This document shows positions 1-11,898 of a DNA stretch of 64,000 nucleotides, piece by piece; the first letter of the stretch is position 1, and each line of letters starts with the position of its first letter. The notes under the pieces were generated by a model. It did no database searches. It saw only the letters and a list, made by a program, of their open reading frames with translations, and was not told where the DNA came from. The position numbers and the translations under genes are program-made. This stretch comes from Marsupella aquatica (Eukaryota > Marchantiophyta). The stretch is from positions 15,810,001-15,874,000 of the forward strand of contig OZ316898.1 of assembly GCA_973895155.1 (NCBI GenBank), written 5' to 3'.

Positions 1-407
1 TTCTGTAGCTCCCACAGCCGAGCGAGCTCCTACCATTCTCGAGCCGCTCTCTCCGATTCTTTGTCCTCGTAGGTCCCAATGTACTTAGTTGCCCGTTCTA
101 ACAGGCATCCCCAAAAATGAGCAACTTGGTTGACGTTGCTCATACCCTTCTTGAGTTGATTGTCAGTATCTGCTTCCACCCCGAGTGCTTGCTTGAGCAA
201 CGGACAGTAGTTGGCCTCCCATAGTCGTCTGCTTGGCTCATGCTTGCAAATGAGCCGCCATTCCTTGCGATCGGTCCTTACCCCCCCTGGCTGGTCTTCC
301 TTCCCGTTGGTTACCCATAGCCGTTGGTACTTAGCGCGCCCTAACCCTAATCGTGTTCCCTCCCCCGACGTCCTTACTTTCGGCCTCGGCTCGGGTTCCA
401 TAGTCAC
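1..407 (-). pseudogene. Family A gag-like protein, N-terminal fragment
   Basis: The minus-strand frame starts with the basic segment MEPEPRPKVR and continues through the conserved AHFWGCLLERATKYI block shared with the copies at 8022 and 40477. It is interrupted by an amber codon at 30-32 (ARE-W-stop-ELARL; glutamine in the homologues). The function of the family is unknown. The basic N terminus and the long coiled coil seen in full copies suggest a structural, nucleic-acid-associated transposon protein. Confidence 0.65.
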
Positions 408-517
408 CCTTAATTGTTTATATTTCCCTATTTTGTTACTATACTAAGGTGTTTCCTAGGGTACACTCCTGATTTTACTATTTAAACTGGCCTAATGATT
501 CCTGGCTAGGCATCACA
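1..517 (-). mobile_element. Family A element, copy 1 (5' end only, runs off window)
   Basis: The sequence read on the minus strand begins at 517 with TGTGATGCCTAG, the same terminus seen in two other copies (7907 and 40592). A leader of about 110 bp is followed by the first about 135 codons of the A protein, starting at the ATG at 401-399. The codon at 30-32 is TAG where the other copies have CAG, after which the frame continues to the window edge, so the copy is damaged. The three copies have different flanking sequence, so 517 is a true element boundary. The 3' part lies outside the window. Confidence 0.75.
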
Positions 518-2099
518 ATCGATCACTAGCAAATTAAAGTGATGCTTCCATTTTTTGTGGTTAGACAATTAAAAGTTGTGTAGGCTAACTTGCTGGATGG
601 TAGCTTGACATGACAACCCACGGTGGTGATAGCCCATGGTGGTTTTGACAATGGTTAGTACAATTATGACCAAACATTGAGGTTGGAAGTTCCCTTTATG
701 GATTTTTCTTCTAGTGGTGAAAGTAAAATCACCTAGTGCAAGTTTGAATTTGAATAAAATTACTAATGTGGTGGCAATCAATAGTAGTATTGTAATTGAT
801 TAAAATACTAAAATCTGTGGTTTGCGTGTTAAAATTTAGTTTTTCTAAAGACAAATGTATTATGAGTACTAATTTCCAAGATTATATCCCTCGTGAGAAC
901 CCAAAATGATAAAGGACTATATTTTGTGAATGAAATGAATTAAGTATGTGTTAAGTCTAAAACATAGGGCTAACATAGTGTCACACCGACTGGTTTATTC
1001 TGGTGCTGCTGCCAGTGACTCAAGAAGTAGTTGTATGCAAACAACTAATGGGGCCGGCCATGTACTTGGAAATAGTTTTCAGTAAAAGAAAACAAAAAAC
1101 AGAGTTTAGTGATATTGTGTGTAAAATGGAGTTTCATTATATAGTACCCAAGTGTTTAGTGTGTGCTAGTAAAAGTATGAAATTCTAGTAGTATCTAGAA
1201 CAAAACTAGTAATAGAGGATAAACATGATCTTGTAAGTATGATAGTTGAAGAAAGGTTGAGAGGATTGATGTGCATGTGTCTAAGTAATATTATAGTTCA
1301 TCACTCACACCAAATGAAAGGGGTTTTCAGTTGCATGTCTTAAGTATGAGTGGTTGTAGAGTGCACATAATGGAAGTGAGTTAAAAAAGCAACAATGGAT
1401 TTAAATCAACCACCAACAGTCATACATATGTTGCTTTCAAACCTAACCCTTCAGATTATGGTACAAAAAAAATGGATCATCGTGAAATGCTTGTGAGAAA
1501 GTTTGGAGAGGATGGATACAATGCTATCATTGCTTCAAAGGAGCCTTTAATCCTCCAAGGATTCCACAAAATACTACATGTATCTGGATTTTTGTGTGAA
1601 AAATAAACCGTAAGAACTTTGTTATTTAGACTAGTTGGTCAATTGACGTCATAAGTAGAAAAAATGAGTTACAAACTACTAGGGGTATTTTAGTGACAAG
1701 ACGGAGCAGCACAACAATATGCAGTGTTGATTTAGAGCTAACTCTTTAGATGTTTGTAATTATTGATAGCAAGATACTTGGCATTGTTAGCATGAGATAG
1801 TGCATAGTAGACCAAACCTTATTGCATTAAGGTTCTATCACACTAAAAGATTAGTCCTTACACGGATTTTGGCTTTGGATGACATAAACTTCATTAGTAT
1901 TGAGGGTTCGGGCAAGGAGGGATGTGTCATATGATCTCTTTCATTGTACAAATCAGGGCTTAATAATAGCGCCCAACTATACATACACACACATCATAGG
2001 TATCCTTTGTGTTCCGCCGATGGAGCATACCGTATGTCAATAGCTCGGACCGACCCCGGCCTAAGGACTTTTAAGCCTTTGTGTTGTCCGCCTCCAATC
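518..2099. other. AT-rich spacer, no gene recognised
   Basis: About 1.6 kb of AT-rich sequence with only short open frames, none resembling a known domain. I see no terminal repeats or tandem arrays. A half-site resembling the palindrome family (AATAGCGCCCAACTA) occurs near 1958-1973 but lacks the CGCTA arm. Confidence 0.4.
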
Positions 2100-2351
2100 C
2101 GGATCCATTGATAGGGCTCTCAACCCGGGCTTGCAACCACTGTCCGCTATTGGCACCCCGTGCACGGCCCACACAATGCGTTTGGCCAAGCATCTCTGCA
2201 CGTATACTAGACTGATGACTGTGACAGATTTCACAACATACAATCCCGATTTACACAAAGGAAATAGTGGGGTAAAGACTTTACTTCAAAATCTGTTATA
2301 CACATACACACAATTGACTTGACTTCTTTTGAACTAGCAAGCCCAATGGCG

Positions 2352-2724
2352 GTGAGATGGGGGTATTTACAAACAACAGGAAACAGGAAACAGTAACAGG
2401 AAACAGTTACTGGTAACAGAAAAGTGGGTGGTAATTTTTTTGGATTTTTTTTTGAAAATTTTTTTTTGGGGAAAAAAAGTTTTTTTTGTTTTGGTTTGTC
2501 ATCATCATATTGCTAGCGCCCAGAGCTAACAATAGCAGCGCTTGGCGCTCGCAAAAAAAACCCATGATTTTAATTATTTTGAAAAATAAGACTTTAAATG
2601 GTACATTTTTAGATCGTGTTTTTTACTGGTAACAATAAAATTTTCCTGGTAACAGGAAACTTTTTGCTAGTACCAGTAATCCTATTTTCCTGTTTCCTGT
2701 CTTGGTGGTGATGCTCGTGAGATG
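2352..2724. repeat. 8-bp target-site duplication GTGAGATG flanking a MITE
   Basis: GTGAGATG occurs at 2352-2359 and again at 2717-2724. Removing 2360-2716 plus one copy gives GGCGGTGAGATGTACACTAC, which aligns to the uninterrupted family B copy at about 27255 on the opposite strand. The homologue therefore serves as an empty site and supports an exact insertion. Confidence 0.8.
2360..2716. mobile_element. 357-bp MITE with 8-bp duplication, palindrome-family relative
   Basis: This is a short non-coding insertion. Both ends are rich in CAGGAAACAG and TACTGGTAACAG in inverted orientation (2370-2420 and 2630-2700), giving imperfect inverted ends that start GGGGTATTTACAAAC and finish GGTGGTGATGCTC. 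The centre holds two degenerate palindromes (2513-2530 and 2534-2552) of the family that is dense at 12.3-24.6 kb. The 8-bp duplication would fit a hAT-like or related cut-and-paste transposase. Superfamily assignment is inference. Confidence 0.7.
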
Positions 2725-3119
2725 TACACTACAACAGAGCCCGGCTTTGCTCTCGCCCAACAAGATTAGTCTTACACCCACCCCTTGGTGCCATGTAGTC
2801 CCAAAGGCCAGGATTCCCCACACATCATGCGACTACCCGGTTCTAAACCTAAAGTCCCCTCCCTTGCCTCTACCAGAGAGTGCACTAAATACCGGTCTAA
2901 GGGTTGTGACCTAGAACGGCCAACAACGCTGAATCTATCCTAACCTAAGCTTCCTCTAACTGTTAAAATGCAAAATGGCGTGTCCTATCCTAAGATTATG
3001 TGCTAAGTAAGGTCGGTCGGATAAGACAATGCCACTAACTAGTTTTGGCGCTTGTCTCCAACAACCAACTTTCCTATCTAATCTTGACTTTACTCTAAAC
3101 CTACCCCGGTGCTAATGTC

Positions 3120-3410
3120 TGGCATGTTTGCCACACCCACCTGAGATAGACCTCAAACAGCCATCCTGTTGCCTCCTCAAACGGTCTACGTCCTGCTTGA
3201 GTAGCTGGACTTGATCTTGGAGAGCTCGGTTCTCTCTCTTCGCTGCGTTTGTCTATTTTGCGGCATCTTGGCATGCCTCTTTTAGCTATTGGGCGTCATT
3301 TGTCAATTGTGCCACCAACTGGTCTTGCTTTGTGGCCTCTTGTAGAAGCTGCACCACCTCCGCTTTCATAGCGTCGACCTCCGTTGCATCTCTCTAAGCA
3401 TGAGCTTTGG
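3120..3410 (-). pseudogene. Family B coiled-coil C-terminal segment
   Basis: Read on the minus strand this encodes an Ala/Gln/Lys-rich coiled coil (ATEVDAMKAEVVQLLQEATK and onward). Its first part matches the AEIDALKAEVAEF segment of B copy 2 near 27000. Two TAG codons interrupt it. It is the continuation of the coding block that stops at 5541, now separated by a 2.1-kb insert. Confidence 0.55.
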
Positions 3411-5540
3411 AGTGGTGGACCTTGCCACCCAGCGCCCTCACCAATCCCAATACCCACGCCTGAGTGCCCTTGGTGCCCAAACGCCTCCACGTAATACCTC
3501 GAGCAAGCAACCTAGTGCCCCTTGCACCACCAGCGGCCCCTCCCATACAAAGTTGCACTTTCTCTCCAACACGATTGCTACTCAACAATCCTCACTGTCT
3601 GCACAAGCAACCAAGCATCACGGTAAGTAACCCTTCAGGCTCTAGATCTCCCCCAAGTCTAGCATCGTAACTTAAGCTCAATAGACATTGGTAAGTACGT
3701 CAGCAATAGGTCCTCTCGATGCCATAAACCGGCCGGAACCAGAATCGACACCCACAGTTTGTCTAGAACAACTCCTTCCTTGGGCGCAGCCCGGGTTCCC
3801 CCTTGTACTTATCCATCACCAATTGACCACCCTGTCCCCAAGACATGCTCATGGCCCCAAATAGTGTAGCTTGTCCTAAGCTTGTCCCAACACGTCGGGA
3901 CCAGAATGGCCCCGGCTTTAGCAACCACTTCCAGTTCTTGCCCCACCGATGGCCTAGGGGCCAAATGTTCTTGGAACTCAACCTCCATGCCTACTTGGCC
4001 TTGCCTCCCCAACGCAAGCTCCCTTGAGAGACGGAACGTGGCTTGGCTGCTATTTCGGCAGGATTTGGCAAGCGGGCAAAATAACACCCGAAAACCCTGA
4101 GTACCTACAACACCTCCAGACCCAGCTGAGATCAGGAAACATAACCCTCCTTGAGAGCTTTCCAACGAATCCAAGAAGTCCTCCAACGGACTTCCCGTTG
4201 GGAAGTTATGGCCGTTTCTGTTTGATATTTTCCCTTAGTGTCGCAACCACCGCGGCTCACGACTTCGGCTCGCCCCTTAGCCCCCAGGGAGATACCACTC
4301 CCCTCATATGGCCTCATTCACAATTGGGTGTACCTCGCAGGAATCACTTTCAGGACTCAAAAACATGTTTTTTTAGTGAAAAATGACTTTTGTAACGTGG
4401 AAAAAGCTTCACCATGATTTTATCTGAAGACATTTAACTCTAATTTTTTCAAAGACTATTTTACATGGTGTAACCTACCTCACCATGTAGATAAATCAAG
4501 TTTTCAACTGTTTTAAGGGATCCTATTATTGTTGGCCCTAAATAAGCCAAAATTACTGATTATTTTTGTCTTGTACATAAAGGTTTAGTGTGTGTCAGTA
4601 TTTGAGTTTTGAAATATAAGATTATTCTATTAGTATGCATGCTTTGGTAAAATTTCATTGTCTAAAATGCATTTTTTAGAGTCCTTTTGAGTCCTGAAAT
4701 GATGTGACTTGTTGCGTGACAAGTCCTTTTATCAATCTTTGAAGGACATATAAGGAAATCTTCAAAGTCTCAAATGCTAGATAGTTTAATGAATGTTACC
4801 AACCTATAGGATGTTTATTAAGTATAGTACATCAAATTTTCTATATCATCTCATTACACCCTACAAATGATATCCTAAAGCATAATAAACTATGGTCACT
4901 TTTGAGTGTGACGTTCCTTTTGGGTCCTCCAATTGTGAATGAGGCCATATATGCTTTTGGAGACCTGCCACCCCCGGACCAACTTTGGTCCTCAAACTTC
5001 TGGTCCCCAACCTGGACCCTATCTCGCATGTCTGGGCGTGCCACCAACTGGCAACGCCCATAACTTCCTAGTTAGGCATCCGCAAGCGGAGTGCCTTAGC
5101 CCATTGTGATTGGGCCAACCTAGTGCTCATGCCTAGGCCCTTAGATCTCATTTCAGCTCAAGACCCCCGATCGGCCAAACCCGGATCGGGCCATAACTCA
5201 TGCCCCAAGCGTCCGTTGCCCATGGCATCAACTCCATTGGCCTTGGGCCCATAGAGGAGCTCGACCTCAAGCCCTTAGAACTCAAAGTCCGTCCGAGGGT
5301 CCGGACGGTCAACCTTGAGCCTGGCCCTTTTCCCCTTGATCCGACCAACTCTCAGCTAGTCTAAGTCCTTAGTGTGTGTCACTAGCTTGGCACCTTGCCT
5401 TTGCCAATGCCATGTCTCATTGCCCACAAGTCTCCCCATGCCAAGTCCTCCCTAGATGGCCTATCCAAGCCTGGACCATAAGGGAGCTTGGCGTTGGAGT
5501 CAGCAACGCCGGAGCTAAGTGTTAAGGTAGTCGAGTTCTG
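3411..5540. mobile_element. Unidentified 2.1-kb insert within family B
   Basis: The family B protein reads up to about 5541 (EEAKS) and resumes at about 3410 (AHA-RDATEVDAM), so the intervening sequence is foreign to B. It contains diverged inverted sequence (about 4100-4400 against 4880-5160) with a 22-bp exact core, and no open frame I can assign. It may be a foldback or decayed LTR-type element. Exact ends and a target duplication were not resolved. Confidence 0.4.
4303..4951. repeat. Inverted repeat, about 600 bp apart
   Basis: CCAATTGTGAATGAGGCCAT is found on the minus strand at about 4306-4327 and on the plus strand at 4929-4950, continuing to 22 identical bases. Similarity extends in diverged form on both sides: TTTTGAGT-containing flanks outside, and ATAACTTCC-containing flanks on the other side. 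This suggests two opposed copies of one sequence or a foldback structure. Confidence 0.5.
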
Positions 5541-7898
5541 CAACTTTTGGCCTCCTCTAGGTCCTTTTGCCAAGTGACAACTTGTCCCTTAAAGCTATCA
5601 ATTTGTGTCCGAAGCCGTGCAATCTCTGCATGCTTTCCGGCTCCAGCTTGCATGGCCAAGGTTGTTTTGGCTTTGGTGACCAGGGCCAGGGCGGTTGCAA
5701 GTCGGGGCCAAAGAAGTTGTAGCTTGGTTTCTCGAGCTAAGGCTTTGTCAAATAGTTGGATTGCCTCAACCCAATGCTCCTCCATTCTCTTCACGGCCTC
5801 AGACTGGACATGACCTGTCTTCATTGCTGCAACTAGTTCTTGGTTGAAAAAGTAAGCTACCTTGCAGGCCATAAACTCTCCTAAATCTTGGTCAACTTCC
5901 ATGGAGAAGCTGCCAAGTAACCCATGCATTTAAATATGTACTTAGACTGAAGAATTCCGGGTTCACTAGGCCATGCCCGCTAGAGTTCGGGCACGGCTCT
6001 ACCTTTGCTTGGTTCAGGGTAGGGGTGGATAAGTCCCCGAGTAAGTCCAATGATGGGGTGACATGGACAGGGAGAGGTAGATCTGCTAAAGGGAGGGGGT
6101 CTGTTGGGGCTGGTGCAGGGGATGCGGGATTCTCCTCCACAACAAGGGCTTTTGACTCAGGGTCAGCTACAAGGGGCTGTTCGAGGTGGTTGCCCAAGCT
6201 TGGTTCTATGCTTCCAAGGCCGTGATAACTGCCGTATCCGGCAAGACAAAGGAAGCCCCATTAGTTGGCTTCAGGGTAGGATTGGGGATGGGGCCACAAG
6301 TGCTAAATTCCGGGTCTCGGGTTGGGCCCGCCTCTCCTAACTTGGGAAGACCCACCTGGACTGGATAAGCTCAGGCTCATTACACTGGGGAAGCATCCGA
6401 TGATCAAAATGGGCGTACCACTCCATGATGATTTCAATGTGGTTGGCTAAGTACGCCTTCCCCCCAAGGAACAAGGTCTTTCTTTGTCGCTCCATCTCCT
6501 CTTGAAACTTCTTGACAAAGAAAGAAGCCCACTTCCTAGGCTGGTAATTCTCTAATTGAATAACCTGGGCAATGGATATCTCTCCCCCTGGGTTCCATCA
6601 TGTGGAGCACATAACACTGAAACTCTAGCTGCTCTGCTACCTTTGGGATGATGCACATCCATATAAGGAAGACGTTGTCGACCGACCCATCGGATGTGAA
6701 GCTAGACAAATGGTACTTGGCTCCCTTGCCCCCTGGAGCTTGTGACTGTACCCAATCCTTTCCTTTGGGTAGGCCAAAGGTGAGTTTGAGCCGTGCTTTG
6801 TTTAAGGACATCAGTCATCCTTGCGCACGGGTTTCTTGGCCGGCCTTGTTGAAGTTTTGGATAAACTTTGTCATGTCTTGCTTGTAGTACCTGCAAGTGT
6901 TCCAAAGAAGAGTGAAGAGGTGCTCAAACCCTTGGGTCTTCAAGTAACATGCATGCTTTGGGTGGAGGATGTTTTTCTCAACATTCTCCCTCATCCGATA
7001 CATGGTCAGCTTGGCCACCGCGATCATGGCTACGGGTAAGCCAGCCGTTGAGGCCGGCTCCTTCCTCTTTCTACCCCAAGAATGGTTTCCGGGGTGACTT
7101 GCCAAGGGTGACAACTCTCCATCTTCCCTCTCTAGTGGTGACTGTATTGCTACCGCCATCAATACGGGCGCCGGGGCCGCAACCGTGACCGTAGTGTCAC
7201 CCGAGGCTGTATCCTGGGTTTGTGCTTGTTGGGGAAGTGGCATGGTACCCTCCAAGTAGTAGGTGGGTTGCGGACAAAGGGGATGACCTCCTCATCCTCT
7301 AAGCTTAGGTTGACCGCGTTTACCACAGATCGCACCCAAGCAAGCGGTGCAACCAGTGGTGGAGAGCGGTTTGAGGGGGCTCGGGGTGGCATCTGAGCTG
7401 GCCTTGCCCAAGAGGGTTCATTGCCGGTGCCGCTGGAGGAGGTGCCATGGGAGCCAAAGTTCCAGACGCAAAGCCGAACGACAATGGAATTGATGAGGGT
7501 CCTCCAAAATTTGGGCTAGTGCCAAATCAACAGTCAAGGAATGCCTGCACCATGGCGGGTATGTTGTCAAAGTGATGTTGCTATAAGTCTACCATGCCAG
7601 GGATCTTGAAAACCTTATCCGGGAGTCAGAGGAGTGCTTCTCCAAAACCAAGGTACTTGGTTCCCTCGAAGAAGAACTCAAAAATCTTTGCGCCTTTGCA
7701 GTACTTGCTCTTGAATGGAAGGTTGAGGTTGTTGTTGTAATGAGAATGCCCGTTCAAATGAATAAGCCATTCGTAATACTTTTTGGCTTTGTACTTTTGT
7801 GGGTTGTGTTGTGCAAGTGAGGCCGCAAGATGATTACCAATGGAGAGGAATTGATACCAGAAATGAATAGCAAAACTGGACATAATAGTGACAAACAT
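5541..7898 (-). pseudogene. Family B gag-like protein, main coding block, decayed
   Basis: Minus-strand fragments form one gene from about 7898 down to 5541. In order they are: MFVTIMSSFAIHFWYQFLS, a Pro/Ala-rich linker, a block ending RAQG (TGA at 6815-6817), MSLNKARLKLTFGLPKG, a Pro/Ala-rich stretch, then FMACKVAYFFNQELVAA and a coiled coil. Frames shift near 7260-7620, 6420 and 5925. The FNQELVAA/coiled-coil part matches B copy 2 at 26500-27000 closely. No catalytic motif is visible. The family looks like a structural or DNA-binding protein of a plant mobile element. Function is unknown. Confidence 0.6.
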
Positions 7899-7906
7899 GT
7901 GGTGGC

Positions 7907-10572
7907 TGTGATGCCTAGCCAGGAATCACTCGGCCAGTTAAGTGGGTAAAGCAGGAGTGCACCCTAGAAACACCTTAGTATAGGGACAAAACAAGGAAAA
8001 TATAAACAATTAGGGGCGACTATGGAACCCGAGCCAAGGCCGGAGGTAAGGATGCTGGGGGTGAAAACAAGATTAGGGTTAGGGCGCGCTAAGCATCGGC
8101 GGCTAGGAAGGATCAACGGGAGAAAGGACCGGAAGAGGAGAGGGGTAAGGAGCGCTTGCAGGAGATGGTGGCTCATTTGCGAGCGCAAACTAGGCAGACG
8201 ACTACGGGAGGCCAACTACTGTCAGCTGCTTAGGCAAGCACTCGGGGAGAGAGTAGATACCGACGATCGACCTAAGGAGGGTATGAGCAACGTCAATCAA
8301 GCGGCACATTTCTGGGGATGCCTGTTCGAATGGGCAACTGAGTACATCAAGACTTACGAGGACGAAGAATCAGAAAGGGCAGCTCGAGAACGACAGGAGC
8401 TCGCTCGATTGTGGGAGCTGCAGAAGACGGCTTTCTTAGGAGGCAAACTCATCAAGGCTGAGTTCTTGTGGACTCCTACTTCCAATCAGCTCGACGATCT
8501 TCTGTTTTGCGAAGACAGAATCATCGGCATTCGAGAGGCCATCAAGAACTGCAACGACATACACTGGGAATTGAAGGGTAGCACGGAAAGGTGGACCCAG
8601 GCAACGGTGCTAGGAGAAACCTCCACGGCAGCTGAGATGAAGAGGAAGGGAGCCGTCAATGATGAAGCCACCCCGGCAAAAAGAACGAGGTCGGCGGCAC
8701 CAAAGAAGCCAGCCGAGCAGCAGAGCAGGAGGCAGGGAGAAGCCGAAGAGGTCGATCCCATCAATGCCATTCCAACCAGGGATGACACCTGGAAAGGTTG
8801 GGCGGCAACCCTACCAGCGGAGGTGCAACTACATTTTGCACGGGAGGAGGATGCATGCTTTACAGCCATGCAGACCAAGAAGTACCAAGGCTTCATGGCC
8901 GGATCCGGCTTAGAGGCCTTTGTAAGATTACCATGGCTGAAGCTGGAGGTACCGGATTCAAACCTATTAGAATTCGTGGGGTCATGGGAACCCGAGACCA
9001 ATTGCACGAGGATATATGGGAAGGATTTCTATCTTTCCCAAGGTGATTGCCGAAGTGTTTGGCTTGCCGATAGGCAATAAGACCAAAGTTGATACCAGGA
9101 AGACCTTGCCTGACAAGGAGTTCCGGTCGTTCCCCGGGCCATCAACGAAGAATGGCTTCTTCCGGAACACCTGCACCAACCCGCACATAGGAGAGATGAT
9201 CGACTTCTTGCGGGTGACCATGCATTGTAACTTGCCGAGGGCAGAGATCGGCAAGGCACAGGTCTATCTGGCAGAGAGGCCAGACCCAAGCCGGGACTAC
9301 AATGGGTACCTCCTCAACCAATTGAAGAAGATCTTAAAGGAGGAGCAGCAGGTAATCGGCATGGGGAGCGTGTCGCGGCTTGGCTATCACATGCCGCTGT
9401 TGTGCCGGTATGCCAGAGGTCAGACCTTTGCCCCAGTACTTCCCCTACAGGTAAGGGCACCCGAGGAAGCTCCAGCACCGAGGCCGGTAGCAGAGAAGCC
9501 TCAACCACCTGACAGTCCTACAATCGAGCAGGTGTTCAAGCCAAGGAAGGAAGACTTGCCGATGCAGCAACCAAGCATACAGAATCTGCTGAAAATGCTG
9601 GAGAAGGAAAAGACGGCACTGGACCCGGCTTCGGCAGCAGCACCAATACAGGACACTGCCCCAGAGGTCAACCTAAGCAGAATCAGGCCAGAATCCAAGC
9701 CGGGTGTTCGAATGTACGTGGGAGTCTCAAGCTCTGAATCTGAGGCATAATTGCCTGAAGCTCCTACCGACGAAGAGAGGGAGAAGCCGGAAGTCCAAGA
9801 AGTAGAGGAGGCAGTGGAGGACTGCAGCCATGATAACTCCGGCTATGGGTCGGACCATCACGTTCCAGGAGTAAGGACCTGTGGCCGGTTTATCCCCACA
9901 CTTCCAAGGGTAGTACGAGGGGACCCCAACCAGCAGAGTAGCCCTGAGTCTCCCCCACCAGATGTTGGTCCCCCGAGCTTTGACGGCATAAAACAGACGG
10001 CACAGGAATTTCAGGAGCGAATCAGGCAGGAAGAGGAGGCAGCCCTGGCTAGGGAAAAGGATTTGCCAGGAGGAGATTGGCCGGAGGACATCAGACGACT
10101 AGCCGAAAAAGGAAGCAAACCTCTAGCCACGATTGAAGAGATCTGCAAGACGGCTTGGGAGCAGAGGCCGCGATGGGCGATGCCGATCACTTCTACTTAT
10201 TCCACCTACGCTAAGAATAGAGCCATGGAGTATGGTGAGATGTGTGGGGAACTTGCGCTTGGCATCTTTGGGGAGGAGTTGGAGGTAGGACCCTTTTTCC
10301 ATAGGGAGCAGTTGGAGAAGCACCAATTAGAAGAAGCGGTGGCTTTAGAGAGAAGCAAGAAGGACGAGGTCATCCGGTGGCTTAGGAGGATGGAAGCCGA
10401 GATTGAAGATCTAAGGGCGGCCAAGAAAGCCCAAGATGAACTACGGATTAAGCGGCATGAGCTGAACATCATGCAGGGGCAGTTGGACAAAGCGCAGGCT
10501 GATAATCAGATTATCAAGGATAAACTGACTCAGACCCAGGGAGAATTGGCCGACGCAATCAAGGACAGAGAA
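7907..10572 (+). mobile_element. Family A element, copy 2, 3'-truncated
   Basis: It starts with TGTGATGCCTAGCCAGG at 7907, preceded by family B sequence, and has the same 115-bp leader as the other copies before the ATG at 8022. Similarity to the complete copy (35957-40592) stops at about 10572, inside the coiled coil, where copia 3' sequence begins. Either a later copia insertion or a deletion removed the rest. Confidence 0.75.
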
Positions 10573-10593
10573 TTATACTGTCGACAACCATGA
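8022..10593 (+). pseudogene. Family A gag-like protein, frameshifted copy
   Basis: The gene opens at ATG 8022 and is colinear with the 973-codon copy at 40477. Two lesions are clear by comparison. Two bases (AC) are missing near 9035, shifting the frame after YGKDFYL. The glutamate codon GAA in SSESEAELPEAP is TAA at 9748-9750. The conserved central part (VIAEVFGLPIGNKTKVDTRK) reads like the IxxVLGLP block of 'putative plant transposon protein' domains, an assignment I make only tentatively. The last about 7 codons to 10593 are foreign sequence. Confidence 0.7.
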
Positions 10594-10949
10594 CCAGGCG
10601 CAGATGGAGTGAAGGACGATAGATAGAGCAGAGGACCACAAAGAAAGAAGGCATACTTGACGTTTAGAGAGCACGAAGGGAACGCCTGCAGCTGACGAAC
10701 AAATCTCGCAACAAAGAACTTCAAAACTTCGAGAAAACGTCGAGAACATACCGCTAAGTGCAAACCCTCCTTAATTGAAAAATCCGTCAAATAGATTTGC
10801 GTATACAAAGAACAATGTGCACTGAACCAGGGAAACACACATACTAAGAACGGGGACGAAATGGCATTAAAATGAAAGATATCTATTGGGAATATTACCA
10901 TATAAGAATTGCCATTCACAAATTCAGGGGGAGAATTGTTTTTCCCAAC

Positions 10950-11118
10950 GTGCCTACTGCACTTAAAAGTTAAGCTCCGTGCCTACTACACATGGAAACC
11001 AATGAGTGCCTACTGCACATGGAAGTAAATGACAAATTGAGGGGGAGACCTCAAGTAAGACTTGACATCAAGCAATGTAACCCATGGGATGTGCCTATTG
11101 CACAAGTGCCTTTCGCAC
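10950..11118 (+). repeat. Five copies of hairpin motif GTGCCTACTGCAC
   Basis: Near-identical 13-mers occur at 10950-10962, 10979-10991 (ACTACAC), 11006-11018, 11091-11103 (ATTGCAC) and 11106-11118 (TTTCGCAC). Each is bounded by GTGC and GCAC (one has ACAC), so each can form a short hairpin. They lie upstream of the LTR in the copia remnant. Confidence 0.6.
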
Positions 11119-11239
11119 CAACGAATACCTAAAAATGGAACTCTATTCCATGCATATGGCAAATCATGAAATCTAAGGAATTTTTATAAATGATTGAACA
11201 TGGTGTTAACACAATCACTTACCAATACTTGATGAGGTA

Positions 11240-11400
11240 TACTGGATATTAAAGTACCATATGATAATATGAGGTACAGTACCAGGTCATAAGGTACCAT
11301 AAGGTGAGACATGGCATGGTAAGGCACCATAAGAGATGGTGCGCCATACCCCAATATGATAACCCTATGTTGTGGATATGGTACGTGATGTGGTGCAAAT
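11240..11400 (+). repeat. Degenerate GGTACCATAAGG-type short repeats
   Basis: Several loose variants of GGTACCATAAGG/AAGGCACCATAAG occur within 160 bp (for example AAAGTACCATATG, AAGGTACCATAAGG, AAGGCACCATAAG). They look like a decayed minisatellite inside the copia remnant. Confidence 0.35.
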
Positions 11401-11898
11401 AGGTTATACCCACACCAAATCTAGGGTTGGACACCCAATCCAATTCCAAGGCCATGGATTACACCATCTCATCTTCATTTTGTACTAATACTTTGCTTTG
11501 TCATGGCATGTAATCGGTGACCATCAAGGAATCTCCATTTCCAGATTGGAAGATCTTCAACAAGCCTATAGTGCTGACAAGCACCTTAAGAGACTTTGTA
11601 GAAATTACACATACACTATATGCTTAAACCCAATTATGTTACACCCATGGGGATGGTAATACTCTTTCCTCCCACAAAGAAAGTAGGGGAGGTTTTAATG
11701 AGGTTACATCCCCCACTTACACTTTACCATACAACATGAATTATAAGACATCTATTAGGAGAAGCTTTTCATTTATAGTAGACTTGAGATGGCTACACCA
11801 TTCATAAAATAGGCTAGACATCAACAAAACCTATTGTATGTACCATTGAGTATACCCAAAATAGACTCTTGATTGTAACATTTCAACCCCAATGTTAC

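Larger units (their letters stand above)
2100..7906 (-). mobile_element. Family B element, copy 1, decayed and interrupted
   Basis: Blocks in this interval align in order to the plus-strand copy at 26084-27540: 2100-2351 and 2725-2910 match the 3' non-coding part (27100-27500), 3120-3410 matches and extends the coiled-coil C terminus, and 5541-6420 matches the upstream coding part. Two later insertions separate the blocks, a MITE at 2360-2716 and an unidentified segment at about 3411-5540. The right limit is set by family A copy 2, which starts at 7907. The true termini of B were not found. Confidence 0.6.

Noticed and set aside
1958-1973. A further palindrome copy (AATAGCGCCCAACTA)
   Set aside because: The right arm is missing, so it is only a half-site and probably chance.
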